DNA of 24,550 nucleotides from JAIOPA01 sp964655175 (GTDB taxonomy: Bacteria; Eisenbacteria; RBG-16-71-46), in the NCBI GenBank assembly GCA_964655175.1, contig CAZZLY010000034.1:1-24550 (forward strand). The letters are read 5' to 3'. This document shows positions 15,035 through 24,402 of the stretch, one piece after another (the first letter of the stretch is position 1; every line of letters begins with the position of its first letter). The notes under the pieces were generated by a model. The model had not been told where the DNA came from. It worked only from the letters and a program-made list of their open reading frames with translations, and did no database searches. The translations under genes were made by a program, and so were the position numbers.

Positions 15035-16093
15035 TCAGCGCGGGTCGGGTCCCCTGCCCCGGAGCGCGTCCCAGCGGAGCAGCTGCAGCACCGCACGGGC
15101 CCCGAAGACCACCAGTCCGCCCACCAGCAGGACGCCGGCCAGAACCTCCTGCACCGGGCTCAAGGGCAAGCGATCACGCACGTTGAGCCACACGGACAGG
15201 GCGTAGACGAGCGCCACGACGACCGCCGAGCTGATCCCGGCCCGCACGAGCGCCCACACCGACGACTCCAGTCCGAAGCCGCCCTGCGGTTCGTCCGGGT
15301 GCGCATTCTCGCCCGACGCGTCCCGTGCATCCTGCACGGTCGCCGCACGCTCGGTGGGAATCTGACCAACCGCCGGCTGCGTCTCGGCCACCCACAGGCG
15401 GGTCGCCCCGAACAGGAACGCGCGCGCCTCGAGACGCCGGAACCCCGCCGCCGCCAGGTCGGCCTCGAACTCCGGGCCCGAGCCGAACTCGAAGATGCTC
15501 TCGGACAGGTACCGGTAGGCGCTGGGGTCCGGCGACAGTCGGCCGAACAGCGGGATCATGTGGCGGATCCACAGGCGCGCGAACGGTGCGAGCGGACCCG
15601 GCGACGGGGCTGACGCCTCGAGCACCACCAAGCGGCCGCCCGGCACGAGCACGCGAGCGATCTCCGCCAGCGCCTCGCGGCGCGGGCGCAGGTTGCGCAC
15701 GCCGAACGCCACCGTGACCGCGTCGAGCGCCCCGTCGCGCAGCGGCAGCTTGAAGCCGTCGGCGCAGGCGAGTCGCGGCGCCCAGCCCGCGCTCGAGTGT
15801 TCCGCGTGCGCCACCTGCAGCATCGCCAGACTCACGTCCATGCCCAGGACGGTGCGGCCGGGGCGGCGCAGGCCCGGCAGCGACACACCGCTGCCCGTGC
15901 ACAGGTCGAGCACGCGCCGGGCCGAGCGGGGCACGCGCCGCCACATGGCTTCGCGCCACGCCGAATCCTGCCCCATCGTCATGACCTGGTTGAGCAGGTC
16001 GTAACGGCCCGAGACGTCGTCGAACATGGACGCCATCTCGCGCGAGGCGTTCGGCTTGAAACGCTCGTTGGAAGTGTCTTGGGAGGTCGTCAC
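15035..16093 (-). CDS. UbiE/MenG-type methyltransferase with C-terminal membrane tail
   Basis: The first 250 residues are a SAM-dependent UbiE/MenG methyltransferase, which methylates demethylmenaquinone or the ubiquinone precursor. Signatures are MFDDVSGRYDLLNQVMTMGQD, SAM-binding motif I VLDLCTGSG, the family motif AFGVRNLRPRREALAEIARVL followed by PGGRLVVLE, and DPSAYRYLSESIFEF. A charged linker (about 250-283) leads to two hydrophobic helices at about 286-303 and 317-337 and an arginine-rich end. UbiE/MenG proteins are normally about 230-260 residues without such a tail, so this 352-residue form may be anchored to the membrane where the quinone is. The GTG at 16093 gives an N-terminal lead of about 22 residues; ATGs at 16036 and 16027 are alternatives and none has a clear ribosome site. 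Menaquinone is the likelier substrate if this is an FCB-type organism. Confidence 0.88.
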   Translation of the reverse strand: MTTSQDTSNERFKPNASREMASMFDDVSGRYDLLNQVMTMGQDSAWREAMWRRVPRSARRVLDLCTGSGVSLPGLRRPGRTVLGMDVSLAMLQVAHAEHSSAGWAPRLACADGFKLPLRDGALDAVTVAFGVRNLRPRREALAEIARVLVPGGRLVVLEASAPSPGPLAPFARLWIRHMIPLFGRLSPDPSAYRYLSESIFEFGSGPEFEADLAAAGFRRLEARAFLFGATRLWVAETQPAVGQIPTERAATVQDARDASGENAHPDEPQGGFGLESSVWALVRAGISSAVVVALVYALSVWLNVRDRLPLSPVQEVLAGVLLVGGLVVFGARAVLQLLRWDALRGRGPDPR

Positions 16094-16103
16094 GTGAGGT
16101 GGG

Positions 16104-16180
<77 letters not shown>

Positions 16181-16195
16181 ACGAAGTGGCGGCGT

Positions 16196-16224
16196 TTTAT
16201 AGCACAGGCGGGCCCCGAGGTCAC
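16196..16224 (-). promoter_or_regulatory. Promoter of the tRNA-Arg gene
   Basis: On the minus strand a TATAAA (16201-16196) lies 15 bases before the tRNA and 17 bases after GTGACC (16224-16219). The AT-rich -10 stands out in GC-rich DNA, and the spacing to the tRNA 5' end is right for transcription starting a few bases before the mature end. It may also drive the methyltransferase gene, as no terminator follows the tRNA. Confidence 0.65.
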
Positions 16225-16245
16225 CTTCTTCCCCGGCGGGCCCTT

Positions 16246-16271
16246 CCCGCCCCGGTCCGGACCGGGACGGG
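16246..16271 (-). terminator. Terminator-like hairpin after trpB
   Basis: An 11-bp inverted repeat (16246-16256 with 16261-16271, one G-T pair on the minus strand, loop CCGG) starts 10 bases past the trpB stop. No T-run follows, so it is a probable rather than certain end of the trp operon. It separates trpB from the tRNA promoter. Confidence 0.5.
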
Positions 16272-16281
16272 ACCGCGATCC

Positions 16282-17484
16282 CTAGAGTTCGCCGCGGCCG
16301 GTCACGCGCAGCACCTCGGCCACGTCCTTGTCGCCGCGGCCCGACAGGTTGACGAGCACGACCGTGTCGCGGCCCAGACGCGGGCCCTCGCGCAGCACCC
16401 ACGCGAGCGCGTGCGACGACTCGAGCGCCGGCAGGATGCCCTCGAGCCGCGCGGTGAGTTCGAACGCCTCGAGCGCCTCGACGTCGGTGACGCTGTCGTA
16501 CGCGGCCAGGCCCTGATCGTTGAGCCACGCGTGCTCGGGCCCGAGCGCCGGGTAGTCGAGGCCGGCCGAGACCGAGTGCGTCTCGCGGATCATGCCGTTG
16601 GCGTCCTGCAGGATGAGCGTGCGCGTGCCGTGCAGCACGCCGACGCTGTGCTCGGGTACGCGGGCCGCATGACGACCCGTGCCCACGCCCTCACCACCCG
16701 CCTCGACGCCGATCTTGCGCACCTGCGCATCGCCCAGGAACGCGTGGAACAGTCCGATCGCGTTGCTGCCGCCGCCCACGCACGCCACGAGCACGTCGGG
16801 CAGTCGTCCGATGAGCTCCTGCACCTGCGTGCGGGCCTCGACGCCGATGACGCGATGGAAGTCGCGCACGATGCGCGGGAACGGGTGCGGCCCGAGCACC
16901 GAGCCGAGGATGTAGTGCGTGTCGCGCACGCGCGTGACCCAGTCGCGCATCGCCTCGTTGACCGCGTCCTTGAGCGTGCGGCTGCCCGAGTCCACGGGGC
17001 ACACGGTGGCCCCGAGCAGCTTCATGCGCTCGACGTTGAGCTTCTGACGGCGCACGTCCTCGCTGCCCATGTACACGGTGCACTCGAGGCCCAGACGCGC
17101 GGCGGCGGCGGCGGTGGCGACACCGTGCTGGCCCGCACCGGTCTCGGCGATCACGCGCGGCTTGCCCATGCGCTTGGCGAGCAGGCCCTGCCCGATCGTG
17201 TTGTTGATCTTGTGCGCGCCCGTGTGCAGCAGGTCCTCGCGCTTGAACAGCACGCGGCAGCCGGCGCGCTCCGAGAAGCGGTGCGCCTCGATGAGCGCGG
17301 TGGGCCGCCCGGCGAAGTCGCGCAGCGTCTCGGCCAGTTCGGCGCGGAACGCCGGGTCGGCCTGCGCGCGCGTGTACTCCTGTTCGAGTTCCTCGAGCGC
17401 CAGCACCAGCGTCTCGGGCACGAAACGTCCGCCGTAGGGACCGAAGTGACCGGTCGCATCGGGCATGTTCGTCATGGGGTTCAT
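16282..17484 (-). CDS. trpB: Tryptophan synthase beta chain
   Basis: PLP enzyme joining indole and serine to give tryptophan. It has 400 residues, the usual length of the TrpB1 type. The start FGPYGGRFVPETL, the PLP lysine K92 in GAHKINNTIGQG, the catalytic E114 in AETGAGQHG, and the phosphate-binding CVGGGSNAIG are all intact. The ATG at 17484 has an excellent GAGGAG site and overlaps the trpF stop by 4 bases (ATGA). It is the last trp gene: trpA, which normally follows trpB and supplies indole through a tunnel, is not here; a hairpin and a tRNA gene come next. Confidence 0.98.
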   Translation of the reverse strand: MNPMTNMPDATGHFGPYGGRFVPETLVLALEELEQEYTRAQADPAFRAELAETLRDFAGRPTALIEAHRFSERAGCRVLFKREDLLHTGAHKINNTIGQGLLAKRMGKPRVIAETGAGQHGVATAAAAARLGLECTVYMGSEDVRRQKLNVERMKLLGATVCPVDSGSRTLKDAVNEAMRDWVTRVRDTHYILGSVLGPHPFPRIVRDFHRVIGVEARTQVQELIGRLPDVLVACVGGGSNAIGLFHAFLGDAQVRKIGVEAGGEGVGTGRHAARVPEHSVGVLHGTRTLILQDANGMIRETHSVSAGLDYPALGPEHAWLNDQGLAAYDSVTDVEALEAFELTARLEGILPALESSHALAWVLREGPRLGRDTVVLVNLSGRGDKDVAEVLRVTGRGEL

Positions 17485-18119
17485 CTCGACTCCTCGGGGG
17501 CGGCGTCGAAGGCACGCACCGCTTCGACGAAGCGGCGCACGCGATCGGGATCCTTGCGACCGGGCGCGACCTCGAGCGAGGACGACGCATCCACGCCGAA
17601 CGGGTGCAGCGTCCGCAGGGCCTCGGTCACGTTGTCACCCGACAACCCACCGGCCAACAGGACGGGCCGACGCGCCACGAGGTCGCGGGCGACCGCCCAC
17701 GGCCAGGTGCGCCCCGTGCCCCCGGCCTGACGTCCGGACGAGGTGTCGAGCAGCAGCAGGTGGTTCGATGCGGGTTCGGTGCCGACGATTCCGCCCTCGG
17801 GCGTGACGCCCAGGGCGAACGTGCAGGGCAGCGGGAAATCGGTGGGCCAGGCTCGGGGATCGACGCGGTGCAACTGCACGCGGGCCGCGCCGGCTCGCTG
17901 CGCCAGCGCCAGCGCCTCGTCGGGCGTGGGCGAGACCATGACGGCCACGCCCACCCCGCCCACCGCGGACAGGATCGCGCCCGCCTCGTCGGGGTCGCAG
18001 CCCCGGGGGCTCTCGCCCTTCACGATGAAACCCAGCCAGTCGGCGCCGCACGCGAGCGCGTGCCGCGCGTCGTCGGCGCGCGTGAGCCCGCACACCTTGA
18101 CGATCGTGTGGCGCGTCAT
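17481..18119 (-). CDS. trpF: Phosphoribosylanthranilate isomerase
   Basis: A 212-residue TIM-barrel enzyme converting phosphoribosylanthranilate to CdRP, the third step of tryptophan synthesis. The catalytic cysteine lies in KVCGLTRADDA near the N-terminus. GADWLGFIV and SPRG match the family, and the catalytic aspartate is in LLLDTSSG, followed by the phosphate-binding GGTGRTWPW. The frame stays open upstream, but the ATG at 18119 (MTRHTIVKVCGL) with a GGAGAGG site is the natural start. It lies 19 bases after the trpC stop and overlaps trpB by 4 bases. Confidence 0.95.
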   Translation of the reverse strand: MTRHTIVKVCGLTRADDARHALACGADWLGFIVKGESPRGCDPDEAGAILSAVGGVGVAVMVSPTPDEALALAQRAGAARVQLHRVDPRAWPTDFPLPCTFALGVTPEGGIVGTEPASNHLLLLDTSSGRQAGGTGRTWPWAVARDLVARRPVLLAGGLSGDNVTEALRTLHPFGVDASSSLEVAPGRKDPDRVRRFVEAVRAFDAAPEESR

Positions 18120-18138
18120 GAGCGGGCCTCTCCCCGCC

Positions 18139-18954
18139 TCAGCCGTCGCCGCGCGCGGCCGCACCCAGTGCGGCGAGCGTGGCCGCCGGGTCGGCGGCGC
18201 GGGCGAACACCTCGCCCATGAGGACGGCATCGCAGCGCGTGGCGCGCAGGCGGCGGATCTCGTCGGGTTCGCTGATGCCGCTCTCGGCGATGGCGACGTG
18301 CGAGGCCGGGATGAGCGGCAGCAGGCGTTCGGAGAGCGACATGTCGAGCTCGAACGTGTGCAGGTTGCGGTGGTTGATGCCCACGATCGTCGCACCGGCG
18401 TCGAGCGCGGCGCGCATCTCGTCCTCGGTGTGCACCTCGACGAGCGCGTCGAGGCCGAGCGTGCGGGCCTCGCCGATGAGTCGTTCCATCGTCGAGCGCG
18501 ACAGCAGTGCGGCCAACAGCAGTGCGGCATCGGCCCCGCGCACGGCCGCATCGAGCAGCTGGTACGAGTCGATGACGAAGTCCTTGAGCAGCAGCGGCAG
18601 CGACACCGCCGGCCGCACCGTGTCCATCCACGCGAGGTCGCCCTTGAAGTGGTCGGGCTCGGTCACGAGCGAGACCGCGGCCGCCCCGCCCGCCTGATAC
18701 AACGAGGCGAGCTGCACCGGATCGACATGCTCGTTGAGCATGCCCTTCGAGGGCGAGGCGCGCTTGACCTCGCACAGCATCCGGATGGCCCCCGCCGCAC
18801 CGTCGCGGCGAAGCGCGCGCGCGAGTCGCCCGGCGGGACGCGGCTCACCGAGGCGCGCACGCAGCGTGCCCTCGGCGACAGCCCCCTTGAGCTCGGCCAC
18901 GCGGCGGCGGCGATCGTCGGTGATGCGGGCGAGGAACTCCGCGCCGCGACTCAC
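18139..18954 (-). CDS. trpC: Indole-3-glycerol phosphate synthase
   Basis: A 271-residue TIM barrel closing the indole ring of IGP. Family motifs are LCEVKRASPSKG (catalytic glutamate and lysine at the first strand), LVTEPDHFKGD, LLLKDFVID with the catalytic lysine, GADAALLLAALL, VGINHRNLHTFELD, and IAESGISEPDEI. The GTG at 18954 overlaps the upstream RDD gene stop by 4 bases (GTGA) and is favoured by that coupling; the frame is open further upstream only inside the RDD gene. The SLVTE stretch replaces the more usual S(V/I)LTE, a conservative change. Confidence 0.96.
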   Translation of the reverse strand: MSRGAEFLARITDDRRRRVAELKGAVAEGTLRARLGEPRPAGRLARALRRDGAAGAIRMLCEVKRASPSKGMLNEHVDPVQLASLYQAGGAAAVSLVTEPDHFKGDLAWMDTVRPAVSLPLLLKDFVIDSYQLLDAAVRGADAALLLAALLSRSTMERLIGEARTLGLDALVEVHTEDEMRAALDAGATIVGINHRNLHTFELDMSLSERLLPLIPASHVAIAESGISEPDEIRRLRATRCDAVLMGEVFARAADPAATLAALGAAARGDG

Positions 18955-19523
18955 GAGGCGGCCAGCGTGTCGGCGGTCGGACGCGGCGCTTCGGCCACGC
19001 GCACGACCACGGTGCCCGCGATGAGGTCGTGCAGCGTCTGGCGACGGCGCGTGAACACCTGCATCACGTAGCCGATGCCGAGCGAGAGCACGGTGAACAC
19101 CATGGCGAGGAAGCGGCCCAGCGCGCGGGCGAACGAGACCGGGCGCCCGTCGACGGTGACCATGCGCAGCCCCAGGACCTGCATGCCGAGGGTCGCCCCG
19201 GCGCGCGAGGACAGCAGGACTGCAGCATAGAGCGCGTCCACCGCCACCTCGAGCGAGCCCGCGAGCATCGCGTTGGGGGATTCGAGGTCGTCGAAGCCCG
19301 TGCTCGAGAGTCCCAGCAGCACGCGGATGATGGCGCCGGGGAACAACAACACGAGACCGTCGAGCAGCATGGCGGCGAAGCGGCGCCAGAACCCGGCGTA
19401 GGTGATCTGCGTGGCGGAGGCGCGGCGAGCCGCGGCCCCGGCCACGTACTCGTGACCGCACAGACCGCACAGCGCGACGTCATCGCCGGCACGCGTGCCG
19501 CACGTCGGACAGAAGCGGCTCAT
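18951..19523 (-). CDS. Zinc-ribbon RDD-family membrane protein inside the trp operon
   Basis: A 190-residue protein. Cysteines C5, C8, C19 and C22 (CPTC...CGLC) form a short N-terminal zinc ribbon. The RDD domain begins at about 42 with the conserved arginine and aspartate in FWRRFAAMLLDGLVLLF, has three hydrophobic helices (about 49-70, 88-104, 136-157), an inner segment LGMQVLGLRMVTVDGRP, and the closing RRQTLHDLIAGTVVV with D166. RDD proteins are small inner-membrane proteins whose roles are mostly unknown; some act in ion transport or as partners of secreted enzymes. The start overlaps the trpD stop and the end overlaps the trpC start, each by 4 bases, so its translation is tied to the pathway. 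I cannot say what it does for tryptophan synthesis. Confidence 0.9.
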   Translation of the reverse strand: MSRFCPTCGTRAGDDVALCGLCGHEYVAGAAARRASATQITYAGFWRRFAAMLLDGLVLLFPGAIIRVLLGLSSTGFDDLESPNAMLAGSLEVAVDALYAAVLLSSRAGATLGMQVLGLRMVTVDGRPVSFARALGRFLAMVFTVLSLGIGYVMQVFTRRRQTLHDLIAGTVVVRVAEAPRPTADTLAAS

Positions 19524-20526
19524 CCGCGGAACCCGGTGAGCTCGTCGAGCTTGCGCGCCGCGTCGCCCGAATCGAGCGCCTGTCGCGCGCGCGCCACACC
19601 CGCCGCCATGTCGTCGGCGACGCCGGCCACGACGAGAGCGGCGGCCGCGTTGAGCAGCACGATGTCGCGCGCCGGGCCGGTCTCGCCCTGCAGCACGCTG
19701 CGGATGCGCGCCGCGTTCTCCTGGGCGCTGCCTCCGGCGACCGCGGCGCGATCGGTGTGCGCCAGCCCCAGCGAGGCCGGGTCCAGCGTGGTCTCGCGGA
19801 TGGCCCCGTCGCGCAGTTCGGCGACGTGATTGACCGAGAACACCGAGAGCTCGTCCATGCCGTCGGCGCCGTGCACGACCATCGCGCGCTCGCTGCCCAA
19901 CTGGCGCAGCACCTCGGCCAGGATCATGACGTAGTGGTCGGAGTACACGCCCAGCAACTGGCGGCTCGCGCCGGCCGGGTTGGTGAGCGGCCCGAGCAGG
20001 TTGAACACCGTGCGCACGCCCATCTCCTTGCGGGCGACGGCGGCGTTGCGCATGGCGCTGTGGTAGTTGGGCGCGAACAGGAACGTCAGGCCGAGCTGGT
20101 CGAGCGAGCGACCGGCGCTCACCGGCGTCAGGTCGAGTCGCACGCCCAGCGCCTCGAGCACGTCGGCGCTGCCGGTGCGGCTCGTGACGGCGCGGTTGCC
20201 GTGCTTGGCCACCGCCACGCCGCACGACGCGGTCACGATGGCGACCGTCGTCGAGATGTTGAACTTGGAGCCCGCGTCGCCGCCACCGGTGCCGCACGTG
20301 TCGAGCAGCGGGGCGCGGCGCGTGTGCAACGGCGGCACGCGAAGGCGCATGGCCTCGGCCATGCCGGTGATCTCCTCGGCGGTCTCGCCCTTCATGCGGA
20401 GCGCGATGGCGAGCGCGGCGATCTGCGCGCCGGACGCCTCGCCGGCGAGGATCTGTTCCATGCTGGCGCGCGCGAGGTCGCGCGGCAGGTCTTCACGGGC
20501 GACGGCGCGGGCGATGGCGGAGACGA

Positions 20527-20530
<4 letters not shown>
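19520..20530 (-). CDS. trpD: Anthranilate phosphoribosyltransferase
   Basis: A 336-residue enzyme adding phosphoribose from PRPP to anthranilate. The PRPP/metal loop DTCGTGGDAGSKFNIST, the AKHGNRAVTSRTGSADVLEALG stretch split over strand and helix, FLFAPNYHSAMRNAA, and FNLLGPLTNPA are all characteristic and intact. The start is a GTG at 20530 that overlaps the trpG stop by 4 bases, with GGGAG upstream. Its own stop overlaps the start of the RDD gene. It is a stand-alone TrpD, not fused to TrpG. Confidence 0.97.
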
Positions 20531-21113
<583 letters not shown>

Positions 21114-21117
<4 letters not shown>

Positions 21118-22580
21118 CGTGCACCCCGCTCGGCGCGCTGCACGGCCATCCAGAGCGCGCGGCCCTTGTTCATGGTCTCCTCCCACTCGGACTGCGGGTC
21201 GCTGTCGGCGACGATGCCGGCGCCCACGCCCCAGTAGGCGCGACCGTTCGCGTACACGAGCGTGCGGATGGTGATCGCGAGGTCGAGGTTGCCGTGGTAG
21301 TCGAAGTGCCCGACCGCGCCGGCGTACAGACCGCGGCGCACGGGTTCGAGCTCGTCGATGATCTGCATGGCGCGCACCTTGGGCGCCCCCGAGACGGTGC
21401 CGGCCGGGAACGTGGCGCGCACCGCGTCGAGCGGCGCCAGCTCGCCCTTCACGCGACCGCGCACGTTGGACACCAGGTGCATGACCTGCGAATAGCGCTC
21501 GACGGTCATGTACTCGTTGGTCTCGACCGTGCCGTACTCGGCCACGCGACCGACGTCGTTGCGGCCCAAATCCACGAGCATGAGGTGCTCGGCGCGTTCC
21601 TTCTCGTCCGCGCGCAGCTCCTCCTCGAGCGCGCGATCCTCGTCCACGGTGCGACCGCGACGACGCGTGCCGGCGATGGGACGCACCTCGATCTGACCCT
21701 CGCTGCGGCGCACGAGCACCTCGGGCGAGCTGCCGACGATCGAGAAGTCGCCCAGACGCAGGAAGTACATGTACGGCGACGGGTTCGTCACGCGCAGCGC
21801 GCGGTAGCCCTCGAACGGCGGCTGCGACACGTCGGCGCTCATGCGGTGCGCGAGCACGACCTGGAAGATGTCGCCGGCGCGGATGTGCTCCTTGGCCGTC
21901 TCGACCGCCGCCATGTACTGCTCGCGCGTCACCGACGACTTGGGTTCGCTCGCCTCGCCCCACGACGGCGGCTCGATCCACGCGAACGGCTTGCGCAGCC
22001 GCTCGACCTCGGCGTTGAGGCGCGCGACCGCGTCGTCGTAGGCCTTGTCGGGGTCGCTGCCCGCGCGCGCGTGCGTGACCACCTTCATGGTGTGCGTCAG
22101 GTTGTCGAACACGCTCACGACGTCGCCGAACAGGTACACCGCGTCCGGCATGTGCAACTCATCCTTGGCGTGCTCGGGCAGCGTCTCGAACCAGCGCACC
22201 GCGTCGTACGAGAAGTAGCCCACCGCGCCGCCGCAGAACCGCGGCAGGCCCGGCAGCTGCACCGCCTGATGTTCGCGCAGCAGACGCGCGAGCTCGTCGA
22301 TGGGATGACCCGCGAGCTTGGTGACCTCGCCGCCGCGGTGGATCTCGCACTGCGTGCCGCGCGCGATGAACACGAACTGCGGCCGACTGCCGAGGATCGA
22401 GTAGCGGCCCCACTTCTCGCCGCCCTCGACGCTCTCGAGCAGGAACCCGTACGGGCCGTCGTCGATCTTGCGGAACGCCGACACCGGGGTGTCGTGGTCC
22501 GCGAAGACCTCACGGTAGATCGGCACCAGCTTGCCGGTCTTGGCGAGGGCGTGGAACTCGGAGCGGGTCGGGACGAGCAT
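21114..22580 (-). CDS. trpE: Anthranilate synthase component I
   Basis: A 488-residue chorismate-using enzyme that commits chorismate to tryptophan. The N-terminal regulatory motif LLES (residues 47-50, in FLLESVEGGEKWGRYS) is part of the tryptophan feedback site, so allosteric inhibition is expected. The catalytic half contains RPIAGTRRRG, DEKERAEHLMLVDLGRND, FPAGTVSGAPKVRAM and the metal-binding end GVGAGIVADSDPQSEW, all intact. It is the first gene of the operon. Its ATG at 22580 has a GGAGG 12 bases upstream, longer than ideal spacing, and that GGAGG begins in the loop of a small hairpin. Confidence 0.98.
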
Positions 22581-22587
22581 GGTCGGG

Positions 22588-22604
22588 CCACGCCTCCGGC
22601 GTGG
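22588..22604 (-). promoter_or_regulatory. Hairpin over the trpE ribosome site
   Basis: A perfect 7-bp inverted repeat, CCACGCC-GGA-GGCGTGG on the minus strand, places the GGAGG of the trpE leader across its loop and stem. A second repeat, ACCGCA/TGCGGT, lies at 22628-22642. The 76-base spacer after recN holds no leader peptide with tandem tryptophan codons, so classical attenuation is unlikely. The hairpin could lower trpE translation, but this is only a possibility. Confidence 0.3.
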
Positions 22605-22656
22605 GGCAGCAGCGGTTGGACCTGAGGACCGCAGGATGCGGTGATTACCCCGCAGC

Positions 22657-24342
22657 CTAAGGCTTCTGGACCGGCGCGGCGAGCAACTCGCGCGCCTGCC
22701 GGCGGGTCGTCTCCGTGACCCGCTCGCCCGCGAGCATCCGAGCCAGTTCCTCGACCCGCTGGGGTCGTGCGAGGACGCTGACCCGCGCGGTGGTCCGGCC
22801 GGCGGCGACGTGCTTGGACACCGCCAGGTGCTGACCGGCCATCGCCGCGATCATGGGCAGGTGGGTCACGCAGATGACCTGACGGTGCTCCGACAGGCTG
22901 TGGAGACGCTCCCCGACCGCCTGTGCGACCGCACCGCCGATGCCCGAATCTACTTCGTCGAAGACCAGAAGGTCAACGCGGTCACGGGTTTGCAGCGCAC
23001 ACTTGAGCGCGAGCATGACGCGCGAGAGCTCCCCTCCCGAGGCGATCCGGCCGAGGGGGCGGGCCGGCTCGCCGGGGTTGGCGGTGAACGCCAGCACCAC
23101 CTCGTCGAGTCCCGTGGCCGTGGGCCGCCCGTCGGCCGACGGGCCGACCTCGAACGCGATCCGCGCGTGCGGGAACCCGAGCGGCTTGAGCTCGCGCGTG
23201 AGCGAGGCCGACCACTCCTTGGCGGCCGCCGTGCGCTTCTTGGTGAGCGCGCGCCCCGCGGTCAGGCAGGCGGCCTCGGCGGTGGCGCAGCGCCGCTCGG
23301 CCTCGGCCATCGCCCCGTCGGCGTCGGCCCCCTGCGTGAGCTCGGTCGCGACCTCGTCGCGCCAGGCGAGCAGGTCGGGCAAACTGCGCCGGTACTTGCG
23401 CGTGAGTCGCGCGTACAGCTCGCGCCGACCCTCGACCGTCTCGAGCCGCTCGGGGTCGGCCTCCAGATGATCGAGGTACGCCGCGAGCGTGCGTGCGGCC
23501 TCCTGCGCGGCGATGGACGCCTCGGTCAGCTGCTGCAGCGCCTCGGTGAGCGACGGATCGAGCGCGGCCGCCTGTTCGATCGCGTGCCGCGCCGAGCCCA
23601 GCGCATCGACCGCCGCGTCGTCGCCCTCGGAGAGTCGCTCCCCTGCCGCCGCCGCCCATTCCCGCAACCGATCGGCGTGCGCCAGCCGTGCGGCTTCGGC
23701 GGCGAGCTCGTCCTCCTCGCCCTCGCGCAGCGCCGCCTCGTCGAGCTCGGCGGCCGCGCTCACCAGGTAGTCGCGCCGCTCGGCGAACGTGGCCAGCGAC
23801 TCGCGCAGACGCGCGCGATCGCCTTCCGCTTCACGCAGCGCCGCGAGCGTGTCCGCGAAGCGCGCGCGCTCGGGTTCGAGGCCCGCGAGCCGATCGAGCG
23901 TGAGCAGCGCCGCGCCCTCGCGCAGCAGGCTCTGGTGCTCGTGCTGGCCGTGCAGGTCGACGAGCAGTTCGCCGAGTCGCTTGAGGTTGGCGAGCGTCAG
24001 GCTCGCCTGGTTCACCGTGGCGCGGCTGCGCCCCTCGCGCGTGACCTCGCGGCGCACGATCAGCCCGTCGCCCTCGAGTTCGAGGTCCCACTGCGCGAAC
24101 AGTTCGGCGACGCGGGCGGTGGTGCCGGGCGACAGCCGGAACTCGGCCTCGACCACGGCGCGCGCCGCGCCCTCGCGCACGATGTCGGCGTCGGCGCGGC
24201 CCCCGACGACCAGGGCGAGCGCGTCCACGGTGAGCGACTTGCCGGAGCCGGTCTCACCGGTGACGGCGTGCAGGCCGTCGCCGAAGGCGATCTCGGCGTG
24301 TTCGACGAGGGCGAGGTCACGGATGACGAGGCGTTCGAGCAT
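22657..24342 (-). CDS. recN: DNA repair protein RecN
   Basis: A 561-residue SMC-like ATPase that helps double-strand break repair and is usually one of the most strongly SOS-induced genes. The N-terminal head carries Walker A GETGSGKS at 29-36 and the LHGQHEHQSLL motif near 140. The middle (about 160-385) is an alanine/glutamate/arginine-rich coiled coil. The C-terminal head has the ABC signature IASGGELSRVMLALK near 435 and Walker B LLVFDEVDSGIGG near 460, then CVTHLPMIAAMA. The ATG at 24342 follows an AGGAA ribosome site. A promoter with a perfect Fibrobacter-type LexA box lies 60 bases upstream. trpE starts 76 bases past the stop with no obvious terminator between them. Confidence 0.97.
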   Translation of the reverse strand: MLERLVIRDLALVEHAEIAFGDGLHAVTGETGSGKSLTVDALALVVGGRADADIVREGAARAVVEAEFRLSPGTTARVAELFAQWDLELEGDGLIVRREVTREGRSRATVNQASLTLANLKRLGELLVDLHGQHEHQSLLREGAALLTLDRLAGLEPERARFADTLAALREAEGDRARLRESLATFAERRDYLVSAAAELDEAALREGEEDELAAEAARLAHADRLREWAAAAGERLSEGDDAAVDALGSARHAIEQAAALDPSLTEALQQLTEASIAAQEAARTLAAYLDHLEADPERLETVEGRRELYARLTRKYRRSLPDLLAWRDEVATELTQGADADGAMAEAERRCATAEAACLTAGRALTKKRTAAAKEWSASLTRELKPLGFPHARIAFEVGPSADGRPTATGLDEVVLAFTANPGEPARPLGRIASGGELSRVMLALKCALQTRDRVDLLVFDEVDSGIGGAVAQAVGERLHSLSEHRQVICVTHLPMIAAMAGQHLAVSKHVAAGRTTARVSVLARPQRVEELARMLAGERVTETTRRQARELLAAPVQKP

Positions 24343-24402
24343 GGGGTTCCTTCCCGGTGCCGGAGGCGCGTCGGAGGGCCGGACCCGCGGGCCCGGCCGT
24401 GT

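Noticed and set aside
22581..22656. A classical trp attenuator with leader peptide before trpE
   Set aside because: The spacer has no start codon followed by tandem tryptophan codons and no U-tract after either hairpin.
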